The notes under the pieces are model-generated. The model saw only the letters and a list, made by a program, of their open reading frames with translations. It did no database searches and was not told the DNA's origin. Shown here piece by piece: positions 50,813-61,769 of a stretch of DNA of 64,000 bases. Source of the DNA: Streptomyces sp. I6 (lineage in GTDB: Bacteria; Actinomycetota; Actinomycetes; Streptomycetales; Streptomycetaceae); assembly GCA_003725745.1 (NCBI GenBank), contig RHDP01000001.1, positions 4,224,501-4,288,500 on the forward strand, written 5' to 3'. Each line of letters opens with the position of its first letter. Position 1 is the first letter of the stretch. Made by a program: the position numbers and the translations under genes.

Positions 50813-51280
50813 GATGGCTCCCTCCTTGCTGTTGTCCGGGTGTAGACGTCCCGGTTTGCGGCTACGCCGCGGGCCGTTCCCCGTCCGGGCGTGCCGGCCG
50901 GAGCACTCGGCGGGTCACCGCGCCGAAGACTTCGCTGAAACACGCTGAGTTTAGGGACTGCCGACACGGCCTTTCGACCCGTTCCCGGTCGTGAGCTTCC
51001 CCACACGGAGGGTGAGCCGGGGCGTGGCCGTGCGGTGTATGCCCTTGTCGCACCACGGTACGTCGGTTTTCTCCTGTGCAGAGTAGCCGTCACGTGTGGT
51101 CAAGGTCTCTGCCCCAGCGGCCAGCGGCTGCGCGCGTTTCTTTGTGGAGTCCCTACGAATGGCCGAATGGTTCTTTGCCTGTGCGCGGACCCTTGTCCGG
51201 GGGTTTACCCGTTAGTAGCGTTCGCTCTGTCGTTCGTACTGCTGGTAACTGAGGCTGGGAAGCCCAAGGGGGTGGGTGCC
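50813..51280. other. Divergent promoter region of accA2 and a membrane protein gene
   Basis: About 470 bp between divergent starts. No gene that I trust. It is less GC-rich than average in places (ACACGCTGAGTTTAGGG, GTTTTCTCCTGTGCAGAGTAGCC, TCTTTGTGGAGTCCC), as expected for promoters. CGGACCCTTGTCCG at about 51188-51201 is a small hairpin. Confidence 0.5.
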
Positions 51281-51790
51281 GTGGTGCGCAGAACGGTGGC
51301 CGTGGTCGCCGCGATCGTGCTCTGCCTGGAAGCCGTCGGCATCGTGGTGATCAACGGCATCATGGCCACCTTCGTACACCACCAGAGCATGTCCCTGGAC
51401 GGCCTCGACCCCGACGTCATGGTCGCCGGCACCTGGGCGATGGGCGGGGTCTCCGGGTTCTTCCTCGCCGTCTGCGGCACCCTCTTCCTCGTCGCCGCGG
51501 TGCGCGACCGCGGCCCCGGCCGCTGGGGACGGGTCCTCCTGGTCGGCTGCGCGGTGGTGCACGGCGTGCTGGGCGCGCTGGCCGTGGGGCCGGTCGGCTG
51601 GCACGCGTTCACGTTCCTGATGGTGGTACTGGGGCTGATCGTGTTCGCCCTGCTGCAGTACGGCGGGACGGAGCCCGCGGGAAGCACGGAGCCGGCGGGA
51701 AGCGGGGAAGGCGCCCCGCCCGCCGGGGAGGGCCCTCCGGCCTCCCTGGACAAGGGGCCCGTCGTCGGCGACGGGCCGGCCAGGGCCTGA
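51281..51790 (+). CDS. Four-helix membrane protein of unknown function
   Basis: A 169-residue protein starting at GTG 51281 with GGGGG 8 nt upstream (GTG 51284 equally possible): VRRTVAVVAAIVLCLEAVGIVVINGIM, then MVAGTWAMGGVSGFFLAVCGTLFLVAAV, GRVLLVGCAVVHGVLGALAVGPVGW and FTFLMVVLGLIVFALLQYG give about four membrane segments. A Pro/Gly/Ser/Glu-rich cytoplasmic tail contains EPAGSTEPAGSGEG repeats. From memory, a similar small membrane protein sits between accA2 and maf in S. coelicolor. No functional motif recognised. Confidence 0.75.
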   Translation: MVRRTVAVVAAIVLCLEAVGIVVINGIMATFVHHQSMSLDGLDPDVMVAGTWAMGGVSGFFLAVCGTLFLVAAVRDRGPGRWGRVLLVGCAVVHGVLGALAVGPVGWHAFTFLMVVLGLIVFALLQYGGTEPAGSTEPAGSGEGAPPAGEGPPASLDKGPVVGDGPARA

Positions 51791-51829
51791 CGAGGCCGCC
51801 GCGGGCGTCCCCGGCGTGCTGGATGGTGC

Positions 51830-51921
51830 GCGGTCACGGCGCGGGTGTCCCCGGGTGGTGCGCGGTCACGGCCGCGGTCACGGCGCGGGTGTCCCCGGGC
51901 GGTGTGCGGTCACGGCGCGGG
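51830..51921 (+). repeat. 26-bp direct repeats between convergent genes
   Basis: GCGGTCACGGCGCGGGTGTC and its next six bases occur at 51830-51855 and 51874-51899, with a shortened third copy at 51906-51921. It lies 3' of both the membrane protein gene and maf. Confidence 0.85.
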
Positions 51922-51997
51922 CCGCGAGGCCGCCGTACGCGACCCGGGTGGTGTCCCGACGAGGTGCGGGCGCGCCGGTCCCGGCGTGCCGGCCGCA

Positions 51998-52603
51998 TCA
52001 CGCCCAGAGGTCGGTGATGCCGATTCCCAGGTCCGCCAGCAGCCGGCGCAGCAGCGGCAGGGACAGCCCGATCACATTGCCGTGGCTGCCCTCGATCGAG
52101 TCGACGAACGGGGCCGACCTGCCGTCCAGGGTGAACGCGCCCGCCACGTGCAGCGGTTCGCCGCTCGCGACGTACGCGGCGATCTCGGCGTCCGTCGGGT
52201 CGCCGAAGCGCACGGTGGTGGATTCCGTGGCGGACGCCCGGCGGCCGGTGGCGGTGTCGACGACGCAGTGGCCCGTCCGCAGCACGCCCGCACGGCCGCG
52301 CATGGACTTCCACCGGGCGGTGGCCTCCTCCTCGTCCGCCGGCTTGCCGAGGGCCTCGCCGTCGAGTTCGAGTACGGAGTCGCAGCCGATGACGAGCGCG
52401 CCGGCCGACTCGGGGCGGGCGGCTACCGCGTCCGCCTTGGCCTCGGCGAGGACGAGGGCCAGCGTGCCGGGGTCGGGGGCGGTCAGCGCGTCCTCGTCGA
52501 CACCGCTGACGACGACCTCGGGGGCGAGCCCCGCATCGCGCAGCAGCCCCAGGCGGGCGGGCGAGGCGGAGGCGAGGACGACACGGCGGCGCTGATCGGT
52601 CAT
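51998..52603 (-). CDS. maf: Maf-like nucleotide pyrophosphatase
   Basis: A 201-residue house-cleaning NTP pyrophosphatase of the Maf family. [31 protein letters not shown] (phosphate-binding N-terminus), [57 protein letters not shown] and [28 protein letters not shown]. It hydrolyses non-canonical or modified NTPs to NMPs. ATG 52603 gives MTDQRRRVV; an upstream in-frame ATG is less likely. It belongs to the same direction group as accE and pccB, with which it is conserved in streptomycetes. Confidence 0.9.
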   Translation of the reverse strand: MTDQRRRVVLASASPARLGLLRDAGLAPEVVVSGVDEDALTAPDPGTLALVLAEAKADAVAARPESAGALVIGCDSVLELDGEALGKPADEEEATARWKSMRGRAGVLRTGHCVVDTATGRRASATESTTVRFGDPTDAEIAAYVASGEPLHVAGAFTLDGRSAPFVDSIEGSHGNVIGLSLPLLRRLLADLGIGITDLWA

Positions 52604-52787
52604 GCGGGCCATCGTAGGCGGCCGGGGCGGTGTCCCGGAGCCCGCTGCGGCAGTCCGCCGGATTCGCGGTGCGCCACCTGCGGCACGGCGGCCGCACAGC
52701 CGCCCGCGCGTACGGCCGTCAGCCGTACGCCCTCCAGCCCGCACCGCCCGCACGGCTCGTCCAGCCCGCACCGCCCCCTCAGCGTGC

Positions 52788-52863
52788 GGCCGTCGGCGCG
52801 CACGTCCGCCCGTGCCACGGCCGTCGGCGCGCATGTCCCCCCGCGTGCGGCCGTCGGCGCGCA
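52788..52863. repeat. Three GGCCGTCGGCGCGCA repeats
   Basis: Copies at 52788-52802, 52819-52833 and 52849-52863 (spacing about 30 bp) lie in the 287-bp gap between maf and the small membrane protein gene. A GCCCGCACCGCCC repeat precedes them. Long frames here are composition artefacts. Confidence 0.8.
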
Positions 52864-52890
52864 CGCGTGCGGCTCCGCCCGCCAGGGCCG

Positions 52891-53019
52891 TCAGCGCAGC
52901 CCCACGGTGATCATCGCGATGACCATGGCGAGTGCCAGCAGGACGCCCACACGGCGCATCATCGCCTGCATCTCGCGCATCTCCTGCGGAGGTTCGTTCT
53001 CCGGGTCGGACCACAGCAT
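52891..53019 (-). CDS. 42-residue single-pass membrane protein
   Basis: A short but convincing gene: ATG 53019 begins [20 protein letters not shown], followed by [22 protein letters not shown] and stop at 52891. A soluble acidic N-terminus of 20 residues precedes one membrane helix with basic residues (RR) on the inner side. From memory, a nearly identical small protein lies at the same place, between maf and the carboxylase epsilon gene, in other streptomycetes. Function unknown; conserved position suggests a link with the acyl-CoA carboxylase operon, from which it is separated by a strong hairpin. Confidence 0.75.
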   Translation of the reverse strand: MLWSDPENEPPQEMREMQAMMRRVGVLLALAMVIAMITVGLR

Positions 53020-53046
53020 GGTTCCGATCGTGGTGGCGGGAGGCGA

Positions 53047-53078
53047 GGGGCGCCTGAGTACGGATACTCAGGCGCCCC
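53047..53078. terminator. Perfect 14-bp hairpin after accE
   Basis: GGGGCGCCTGAGTA (53047-53060) and TACTCAGGCGCCCC (53065-53078) form a perfect 14-bp stem with a CGGA loop. It lies downstream of the pccB-accE unit on the minus strand and is a likely terminator. Confidence 0.85.
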
Positions 53079-53135
53079 GGCTCCAGGGACCAGTCACGGA
53101 CCGGTGGGGGCCGTCGTGCGCTCCCGCCCGCGGGC

Positions 53136-53342
53136 TCAGCCCGGCCAGTATGTGCGCGTCCACGCCCGCGGTCCGGGCCGCAGCGCCCGGGCCCGGGCGA
53201 TACGGGCGGGGTCCGACCACTCCTCGGGCGGCAGGGGCGTGCCGGACACGGCGGAGGCCGTCACCGCGGCGCGCGCCTGGACCACCGCCAGGGCGGCGGC
53301 CAGTTCCTCCGGGGTCGGGTTTCCCCGTACGACCCTGATCAT
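53136..53342 (-). CDS. accE: Acyl-CoA carboxylase epsilon subunit
   Basis: A 68-residue protein: [25 protein letters not shown] and a C-terminal Trp-rich part ([27 protein letters not shown]), both typical of the small epsilon subunits that stimulate actinomycete acyl-CoA carboxylases. It starts 31 bp downstream of the pccB stop on the same strand. It binds the beta subunit and increases activity of the AccA2-PccB complex. Confidence 0.9.
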   Translation of the reverse strand: MIRVVRGNPTPEELAAALAVVQARAAVTASAVSGTPLPPEEWSDPARIARARALRPGPRAWTRTYWPG

Positions 53343-53373
53343 CGATGCTCCTCTCTGCCCTCGGGGCCCGGTG

Positions 53374-54975
<1,602 letters not shown>

Positions 54976-55170
54976 CGGGATGCGGCTCCCTGCCTGGTCA
55001 CGGGGGTGTTGGCTACGTAAAGAGCGGTGGGCTACTGATTCGTAGCGTATCGGCGCGGATACCGTTCGGCAGTGCGGCGTTGGCCACACCCCGGAGTGCT
55101 TGCGCACACGGCACGACACGGTCTCCCCGCGGTTCGCCTCGCGCGGACGGAAGGGGCCAAGCTGTGCGGC

Positions 55171-56079
55171 ATGACGCCTCATGACACCCCCGGCAACCCG
55201 CTCGGCGGTCACGGGACTCCCGGCAGCCCCTCCGGCCCCTCCGCCGGTGGGCGCTGGTCCGATCTCGACCGCCCACCGCTGAACGCGGCCGCCCTGCGCC
55301 GCGCACTGATTCGCCCCGGCGGGCTGTGGACCTCGCTGGACGTCGTCGAGCGGGTCGGCTCCACCAACTCCGACCTGGTGGACCGGGCCGCGGAACTCGG
55401 CGAGGGGGCCGTACTCGTCGCCGAGGAGCAGACGTCCGGCCGCGGCCGCCTCGACCGCAGCTGGACCGCGCCTCCGCGCTCCGGGCTCTTCCTCTCCGTC
55501 CTGCTGAAGCCCGGCGTGCCCGTGGCCCGCTGGGGGTGGCTGCCGTTGCTGACCGGGGTCGCCGCGGCGACGGGCCTGGCCCGGGCGGCGGGTGCCGACT
55601 TCGCCCTGAAGTGGCCGAACGACCTGATGGTGAAGGTCGGCGGGGAGGAGCGGAAGGCCGGCGGAATCCTCGCCGAGCGAGTGGGCGGCGATGGCGTCGT
55701 CATCGGTATCGGGGTCAACGTCACCCTGCGCGAGGACGAACTCCCCGTACCGCAGGCGGGCTCCCTGGCTCTCGCGAACGCCGTCTCCACCGACCGCGAC
55801 CCCCTGCTGCGGGCGCTGCTGCGCTCGCTGGAGGACTGGTACGGCGTCTGGCGGGCGGCGAACGGCGACGCCCGCGCCTCGCGGCTGCAGGAGACGTACG
55901 CGGCGGGCTGCTCGACCCTGGGCCTCACGGTCCGCGCCGAGCTCCCCGGTGACCGGAGCCTGATCGGCGAGGCGGTCGCGATCGACGGCGACGGACGGCT
56001 GGTGGTGACCACCCCCGACGGAAAGGACCACCCCATCGGGGCCGGGGACATCGTCCACCTGCGGCCGGACGGCCGGTGA
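55171..56079 (+). CDS. birA: Biotin-protein ligase, no HTH domain
   Basis: A 302-residue class I biotin-[acetyl-CoA carboxylase] ligase. It has the catalytic core [50 protein letters not shown] (biotinyl-AMP loop), [26 protein letters not shown] (catalytic Lys in KWPNDL) and GIGVNVTL, and a C-terminal SH3-like domain ([33 protein letters not shown]). There is no N-terminal winged helix, so it is not a repressor. An N-terminal Gly/Pro/Ser-rich extension precedes the core. Divergent from pccB; the shared gap of 195 bp carries GCTACTGATTCGTAGC, a small inverted repeat. Confidence 0.93.
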   Translation: MTPHDTPGNPLGGHGTPGSPSGPSAGGRWSDLDRPPLNAAALRRALIRPGGLWTSLDVVERVGSTNSDLVDRAAELGEGAVLVAEEQTSGRGRLDRSWTAPPRSGLFLSVLLKPGVPVARWGWLPLLTGVAAATGLARAAGADFALKWPNDLMVKVGGEERKAGGILAERVGGDGVVIGIGVNVTLREDELPVPQAGSLALANAVSTDRDPLLRALLRSLEDWYGVWRAANGDARASRLQETYAAGCSTLGLTVRAELPGDRSLIGEAVAIDGDGRLVVTTPDGKDHPIGAGDIVHLRPDGR

Positions 56080-56262
56080 CCGGGGGTGCGGCCGCCCGGT
56101 GTGATCGGCCGGACACCCCGGAGCGGCCGCGCCACCGGGACGTGAGCCAGGGCACACCTGCCGTATCGTTGAGGCCGCGCCGGGCTTCCCGCGGTCATAC
56201 GCGGACCGGCAGGCACGACAGATCGGCAGGGCAGTGCGCAGGGAACGGGCAGGAGGCGGCCG

Positions 56263-57507
56263 GTGACCGTCGACGACAGCGCCTCCGGCGCGGACGCTTC
56301 CGGCGGGGACTTCCCGGGCGGGAGCGTACCGGGGACGGAGACCTCCGGCGGGGGCCCGCCCGCCCGGGCTGACTCCTCCGGGGGCGGCCCGGGCCGGAGG
56401 CAGACGTCCGACGTCCACCCGACGCCGCACCACGAGGTGGACCACACCGCTGAGCCGACCAAGGACCCGCTGGCCATCCGGCTGGAACAGCTGATCCTCG
56501 GCGCGGACCGCCGCTACACCCCCTTCCAGGCGGCCCGCACGGCCGGCGTCTCGATGGACCTCGCGTCCCGCTTCTGGCGGGCCATGGGTTTCGCCGACAT
56601 CGGCCAGGCCAAGGCCCTGACCGAGGCCGATGTACTCGCGCTGCGCCGTCTGGCCGGTCTGGTCGAGGCGGGGCTGCTGAGCGAGCCGATGGCGGTCCAG
56701 GTGGCGCGGTCCACCGGCCAGACCACCGCGCGGCTCGCCGAGTGGCAGATCGACTCCTTCCTGGAGGGCCTCACCGAGCCGCCCGAGCCGGGCATGACCC
56801 GGACCGAGGTCACCTATCCCCTGGTCGAGCTGCTGCTGCCGGAGCTGGAGGAGTTCCTCGTCTATGTGTGGCGCCGCCAGCTCGCCGCGGCCACCGGCCG
56901 GGTCGTGCAGGCCGCGGACGACGAGGAGATGGTCGACCGTCGGCTCGCCGTCGGCTTCGCCGACCTCGTCGGCTTCACCCGGCTGACCCGGCGCCTGGAG
57001 GAGGAGGAGCTGGGCGAACTGGTCGAGGCGTTCGAGACCACCTGCGCCGACCTGGTCGCCGCGCACGGCGGACGGCTGATCAAGACGCTCGGCGACGAGG
57101 TGCTGTTCGCGGCGGACGACGCGGGGACGGCCGCGGAGATCGCGATGCGGCTGATCGAGACGCTGGCGAACGACGAGACGATGCCCGCGCTGCGGGTCGG
57201 CATCTCCTTCGGGACGGTCACGACCCGGATGGGAGACGTGTTCGGCACGACGGTGAACCTGGCGAGCCGGCTGACCTCGATAGCGCCGAAGGACGCCGTC
57301 CTGGTGGACGGGGCGTTCGCGAAGGAACTGGCGCGTGCCGGAGACGCGCCCGTGTCGGAGGCCGAGGCCGCGGAGGCGGCGGCCGCAGCCGAGAAGGAGG
57401 GCGAGGAGCCCCCGTCGTACCGCTTCGCGCTGCAGCCCATGTGGCAGCGGCCGGTGCGCGGGCTCGGAGTGGTGGAGCCCTGGCTGCTGACGCGCCGCCC
57501 GGCCTAG
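56263..57507 (+). CDS. cya: Class III adenylate cyclase
   Basis: A 414-residue cytosolic cyclase making cAMP. A disordered Gly/Ser/Asp-rich N-terminus of about 60 residues, a helical regulatory region ([40 protein letters not shown]) and the class III catalytic domain: [16 protein letters not shown] (metal Asp), [16 protein letters not shown] (second Asp), [31 protein letters not shown] (transition-state residues). GTG 56263 follows GGCAGGAGGCGGCC. In S. coelicolor, Cya-derived cAMP affects germination and development. The enoyl-CoA hydratase gene follows 43 bp downstream. Confidence 0.94.
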   Translation: MTVDDSASGADASGGDFPGGSVPGTETSGGGPPARADSSGGGPGRRQTSDVHPTPHHEVDHTAEPTKDPLAIRLEQLILGADRRYTPFQAARTAGVSMDLASRFWRAMGFADIGQAKALTEADVLALRRLAGLVEAGLLSEPMAVQVARSTGQTTARLAEWQIDSFLEGLTEPPEPGMTRTEVTYPLVELLLPELEEFLVYVWRRQLAAATGRVVQAADDEEMVDRRLAVGFADLVGFTRLTRRLEEEELGELVEAFETTCADLVAAHGGRLIKTLGDEVLFAADDAGTAAEIAMRLIETLANDETMPALRVGISFGTVTTRMGDVFGTTVNLASRLTSIAPKDAVLVDGAFAKELARAGDAPVSEAEAAEAAAAAEKEGEEPPSYRFALQPMWQRPVRGLGVVEPWLLTRRPA

Positions 57508-57550
57508 GATTCCCGCCGGTGAACCATCGTTAACCGGGAGGTCGTCCATC

Positions 57551-58441
57551 ATGTCCGAGGTCAGGTCCCAGGCCAGGTCCGAGAGCGGGTCCGAGAACGG
57601 GTCGGAGGTCGGCTCGGAGGTCGGGTCGGAGGTCGGGTCCGAGAGCCCGTCCGAGCAGCGTTTCGGGGAGTTCGTCGCGGTGCGCCGCCACGAGGCCGGG
57701 CACGTCGCCGAGCTGGTGCTCGACCGGCCCAAGGCCATGAACGCGGTCTCCACGGAGATGGCCCGCTCGATCGCGGCCGCCTGCGGCGCGCTGGCGGCGG
57801 ACCGCTCGGTCAGGGTGACCGTGGTGACCTCGTCGAACGACCGGGCCTTCTGCGTCGGCGCCGACCTCAAGGAGCGCAACTCCTTCACGGACGCGGAGCT
57901 GGTCCGGCAGCGGCCGGCGGCCCGGGCCGCGTACACCGGGGTGCTGGAACTGCCGATGCCGACGATCGCGGCGGTGCACGGCTTCGCCCTGGGCGGCGGG
58001 TTCGAGCTGGCTCTTTCCTGCGATGTGATCGTGGCCGACGCGACGGCCGTGGTCGGGCTGCCGGAGGTATCCGTCGGCGTGATCCCCGGCGGCGGGGGTA
58101 CGCAGCTGCTGCCGCGGCGCGTGGGGGCCGCTCGGGCGGCCGAGCTGGTGTTCACGGCCCGGCGGGTGGAGGCGGCCGAGGCGCGGGAGTTGGGCCTGGT
58201 GGACGAACTCGCCGACGACGCCCGTCCCGCCGCCCTCGCCCTGGCCGCCCGGATGGCCGCGAACTCCCCGGTCGGCCTGCGGGCCGCCAAGCGGGCGCTG
58301 CGCCTCGGTCATGGCCTCGACCTGCGGGCGGGGCTCGAGGTCGAGGACGCCGCCTGGCGTTCGGTGGCGTTCTCCGGAGACCGGGCCGAGGGCGTCGCGG
58401 CCTTCAACGAGAAGCGGAAGCCGGAGTGGCCCGGCGAGTGA
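57551..58441 (+). CDS. Enoyl-CoA hydratase/isomerase family protein
   Basis: A 296-residue crotonase-fold protein. [39 protein letters not shown] (oxyanion loop) and [54 protein letters not shown], with the two Glu of the hydratase active site at the expected places. Residues 1-32 are a [18 protein letters not shown] repeat (15-bp tandem units), an in-frame expansion before the domain. ATG 57551. It would hydrate 2-enoyl-CoA in fatty acid degradation; the natural substrate is not defined. Same direction as cya and the GGDEF gene. Confidence 0.9.
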   Translation: MSEVRSQARSESGSENGSEVGSEVGSEVGSESPSEQRFGEFVAVRRHEAGHVAELVLDRPKAMNAVSTEMARSIAAACGALAADRSVRVTVVTSSNDRAFCVGADLKERNSFTDAELVRQRPAARAAYTGVLELPMPTIAAVHGFALGGGFELALSCDVIVADATAVVGLPEVSVGVIPGGGGTQLLPRRVGAARAAELVFTARRVEAAEARELGLVDELADDARPAALALAARMAANSPVGLRAAKRALRLGHGLDLRAGLEVEDAAWRSVAFSGDRAEGVAAFNEKRKPEWPGE

Positions 58442-58468
58442 AACGCACACGAAAATCCCTAAGCTGGG

Positions 58469-59605
58469 GTGATGGGTGAGGATGTCCGGCTGCGAGCCGT
58501 CGTCGCGCTCGCGCAGGCGATGGCGGCCGCACGCACACCGCGGGAGCTGTGGCGGGGTGCGGCGGTGGCCGCGTGCGACGCGCTGAGCGGGAGCTTCGCC
58601 GCGCTCTCCGTCTGGGAGCGGGACCGGGGCCGGCTGAAGGTGCTCGTGAACGCCGGGGCCCGCGCGCCGGACGAGGAGGAGTTCCCCGACGGCGAGACGT
58701 ACCCGGTGCACCGCTTCCCCGAGATCACCGAGTTCCTGCACGAGCAGTGGGCCGGGGGCGGTGCCCCGCGCGCCTGGGTGGAGACGGCCGAGGGCCCGGC
58801 GGAGGGCGAGCACGGCTACAGCCACCAGCGGGTCGACGCGCTGCGGCAGCGCGGGCGCGGCTGCTGTGTCGTCGCGCCGATCGTGCTGCACGGCCGGGCC
58901 TGGGGCGAGCTGTACGTGGCCCGGCCTGCGGGTGAGCCCGTGTTCGACCGGGACGACGCCGGCTTCGCGACCGTGCTGGCCCAGGTCGTGGCGGCCGGGA
59001 TAGCCCAGCAGGAGCGGCTCGAGGAGGTCCGCAGGCTCGCGTTCACCGATCCGCTGACCGGGCTCGCCAACCGGCGGGCCGTCGACGTCCGCCTCGACGA
59101 GGTGCTGGAGCAGCACCGGGCGGACGGCTCGGTGGTGTCCCTGGTGGTGTGCGACCTCAACGGCCTCAAGCGGGTCAACGACACCCACGGCCATGCGGCG
59201 GGGGACCGGCTGCTGGAGCGCTTCGGCTCGGTGCTGTCGCTGTGCGGCGCGATGCTGCCGGGGGCGCTGGCCGCGCGGCTCGGGGGCGACGAGTTCTGCC
59301 TGCTCACCGCGGGTCCGTCGGCCGACGACGTCGTCAAGGTCGCCGAGGAGCTCTGCGAGCGGGCGGGCGGGCTGAAACTGGGGGAGGGGGTGGCCTGCGG
59401 CGTCGCGTCGACGGGCGACCCGATCGGCGCGGTGCGCTCCGCCCGCAGGCTGTTCCGGCTCGCGGACGCCGCACAGTACCGCGCGAAGGCCGCCCGGGCG
59501 ACGGGGCCGGTGGTCGCGGGCCGGGACGACTCGGTTCTCCCGCTCGCGGACACCCCGCCGCCGTCCCCGCAGAACCGCCGCCGCTTCCGCGACGCCCGCG
59601 GCTGA
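58469..59605 (+). CDS. GAF-GGDEF diguanylate cyclase
   Basis: A 378-residue cytosolic protein: GAF domain at residues about 12-180 (AVAACDALSGSFAALSVWERDRGRLKVLVNAGARAPDEEEF, GCCVVAPIVLHGRAWGELYVARP) and GGDEF domain at about 190-350 (LAFTDPLTGLANRRAVDVRLDEVL, VVCDLNGLKRVNDTHGHAAGDRLLERF, ARLGGDEFCLL). The GGDEF motif is intact, so c-di-GMP synthesis is expected, controlled by a ligand of the GAF domain. GTG 58469 and ATG 58472 are both possible starts. I recall a GAF-GGDEF protein of this type (CdgE) in this region of Streptomyces genomes; in the genus c-di-GMP controls BldD and development. Confidence 0.93.
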   Translation: MMGEDVRLRAVVALAQAMAAARTPRELWRGAAVAACDALSGSFAALSVWERDRGRLKVLVNAGARAPDEEEFPDGETYPVHRFPEITEFLHEQWAGGGAPRAWVETAEGPAEGEHGYSHQRVDALRQRGRGCCVVAPIVLHGRAWGELYVARPAGEPVFDRDDAGFATVLAQVVAAGIAQQERLEEVRRLAFTDPLTGLANRRAVDVRLDEVLEQHRADGSVVSLVVCDLNGLKRVNDTHGHAAGDRLLERFGSVLSLCGAMLPGALAARLGGDEFCLLTAGPSADDVVKVAEELCERAGGLKLGEGVACGVASTGDPIGAVRSARRLFRLADAAQYRAKAARATGPVVAGRDDSVLPLADTPPPSPQNRRRFRDARG

Positions 59606-59973
59606 GCGGGCGGTTCCGCTTCGGCGATACCCGCGGCTGTGCGGGCGGTGCCGCTTCGGCGGCGTCCGTGGCCCGGCAGACGGGGGCGCTCCCGCGCTAC
59701 TCGGGGCCGAGCAGGTGCCGTGGCCGAGCCGGTGCCGTGGCCGAGCCGGTGCCGCCGCTTCCGCGCGATCGCGCCGCCCGCCCGCCCCGTGGCGGGCCGG
59801 GATCGGCGGCGAGCCGCCGTCCGTGTCCGCCGGTCGGTGTCGGTCGGTGCCGGTTGATGCCGGTTGATGCCGGTCGGTGCCGGTCGGTGCCCGTCGATGC
59901 CGGTCGCCGTCCGCCGCGGATTGCGGCCATCCACCTCGTGACAGAGAGGGATTCAATCCGTAGGGTGCTGAAT
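59606..59973 (+). repeat. 368-bp gap with 10- and 18-bp repeats before hutH
   Basis: Contains two copies of GGTGCCGTGGCCGAGCC at about 59715-59750 and about eight copies of a 10-bp unit (CGGTCGGTGC/CGGTTGATGC) at 59831-59910. The hutH promoter should be between 59910 and 59973 (TTGCGGCC, CATCCACCTCGTGACAGAGAGGG). No gene seen. Confidence 0.88.
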
Positions 59974-61548
59974 ATGGATATGCACACAGTCGTGGTGGGG
60001 ACGTCCGGGACCACCGCCGAAGACGTCATCGCCGTGGCTCGCGGCAACGCCCGGATCGAGCTCTCCGGTGACGCGCTCTCCGCGCTCGCCGCAGCGCGCG
60101 CGATCGTGGACGCCCTCGCCGCGAAGCCCGAGCCGGTGTACGGGGTCTCGACCGGGTTCGGCGCCCTGGCGACCCGGCACATCGGTCACGACCTGCGCAC
60201 CCAGCTCCAGCGCAACATCGTCCGCTCGCACGCCGCCGGAATGGGCCCCCATGTCGAGCGTGAGGTCGTCCGCGCCCTGATGTTCCTCCGGCTGAAGACG
60301 GTGGCGTCCGGGCACACCGGTGTACGCCCCGAGGTCGCACAGACCATGGCGGACGTCCTCAACGCCGGGATCACACCGGTCGTGCACGAGTACGGCTCCC
60401 TCGGCTGCTCCGGCGACCTCGCGCCGCTGTCGCACTGCGCTCTGACGCTGATGGGGGAGGGCGACGCCGAAGGTCCCGACGGCACCGTCCGCCCGCCGGC
60501 GAACTCCTCGCCGCCCACGGCATCAAGCCGGTCGAACTGCACGAGAAGGAGGGCCTCGCCCTCCTCAACGGCACCGACGGCATGCTCGGCATGCTGATCA
60601 TGGCTCTCGACGATCTGCGCAGGCTCTACACCTCCGCCGACATCACCGCCGCCCTCACGCTGGAGGGGCTGCTCGGCACGGACACGGTCCTCGCGCCCGA
60701 CCTGCACGCCATCCGCCCCACCCCGGCCAGGCCGCCTCCGCCGCCAACATGCGCGCCGTGCTCCAGGGCTCCGAGCTGACCGGCCACTACCAGGAGGAGG
60801 AGGCCCCCGCGTCCAGGACGCCTACTCGGTGCGCTGCGCGCCGCAGGTCGCCGGAGCCGGCCGGGACACCATCGCCCACGCCGCCCTGGTCGCCGAACGC
60901 GAACTCGCCGCCGCCATCGACAATCCGGTGGTGCTGCCCGGAGGCACCTCCCCGGACGGAGGCTCCCGGGGAGGCAGGGTCGAGTCCAACGGCAACTTCC
61001 ACGGCGCGCCCGTCGCGTATGTGCTCGACTTCCTCGCCATCGCCGCCGCCGACCTCGGCTCCATCGCCGAACGCCGCACCGACCGGCTGCTCGACAAGAA
61101 CCGCTCCCACGGTCTGCCGCCCTTCCTCGCCGACGACGCGGGCGTGGACTCCGGCCTGATGATCGCCCAGTACACGCAGGCGGCGCTCGTCAGCGAGATG
61201 AAGCGGCTCGCCGTACCGGCCTCCGCCGACTCCATCCCCTCCTCCGCCATGCAGGAGGACCACGTCTCCATGGGCTGGTCGGCCGCGCGCAAACTGCGCA
61301 CCGCCGTCGACAACCTGGCCCGGATCATCGCGGTCGAGCTGTACGCGGCGACCCGCGCGATCGGGCTGCGCCGGGGCCTCACCCCCGCGCCCGCCTCCCA
61401 GGCGGTCATGGCGGCCCTGCGCGCGGCGGGTGTGGACGGCCCCGGGCCGGATCGTTTCCTCGCCCCGGACCTGGCGGCCGCCGAGGCGTTCGTCCGGGAC
61501 GGGCTGCTCATCGAGGCCGTGCAGCCGGTGACCGGTCCGCTGGCGTAG
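59974..61548 (+). CDS. hutH: Histidine ammonia-lyase, three frameshifts
   Basis: About 525 residues when corrected; deaminates histidine to urocanate. ATG 59974 or 59980 gives MDMHTVVVGTSGTTAEDV. PVYGVSTGFGALA, RNIVRSHAAGMG and YGSLGCSGDLAPLSH (MIO cofactor site, Cys-Ser-Gly instead of the usual Ala-Ser-Gly) are in the first frame. Frame is lost at 60491-60493 (CGCCCG for CGCCCCG), 60716-60719 (CCGCCCCA for CCGCCCCCA) and 60804-60808 (GGCCCCCG for GGCCCCCCG). Restored frames give EKEGLALLNGTDGMLGMLIMAL, ANMRAVLQGSELTGHYQEEEAPRVQDAYSVRCAPQV and NPVVLPGG, FHGAPVAYVLDFLAIA and IPSSAMQEDHVSMGW. Three errors in 320 bp, all single C losses, point to assembly error. Confidence 0.93.
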
Positions 61549-61769
61549 GGCGGGACACGCCCCAGACGTCCCGTCCTGCGAGCCGCGCACGCCGCCCCGC
61601 CCCGCCCCGTCCGGGCCGCGCCGCACCGCGCCCCACCGCGCCGCCCTGCCCGGCCGTTCGCAGCACCGGCCGCGCCGCCCTGCGCGGCCGGTGCTGCCCG
61701 CCGGTGCTGCCCGCCGGTGATCCGCCGGCGGATCCGGCGCGGCGGGCGCCGGTGCGGGCGCCGGCGGTC
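61549..61769. other. GC-rich gap between convergent genes
   Basis: About 220 bp of C/G-only-looking sequence with CCGCCCCGCCCCG, GCCGGTGCTGCCC repeats and GATCCGCCGGCGGATC (61730 region), a possible terminator stem. No gene seen. Confidence 0.5.

Noticed and set aside
55031-55046. GCTACTGATTCGTAGC as a regulator site between pccB and birA
   Set aside because: Arms are only 5 bp and no second copy was found in the window; kept only as a remark.
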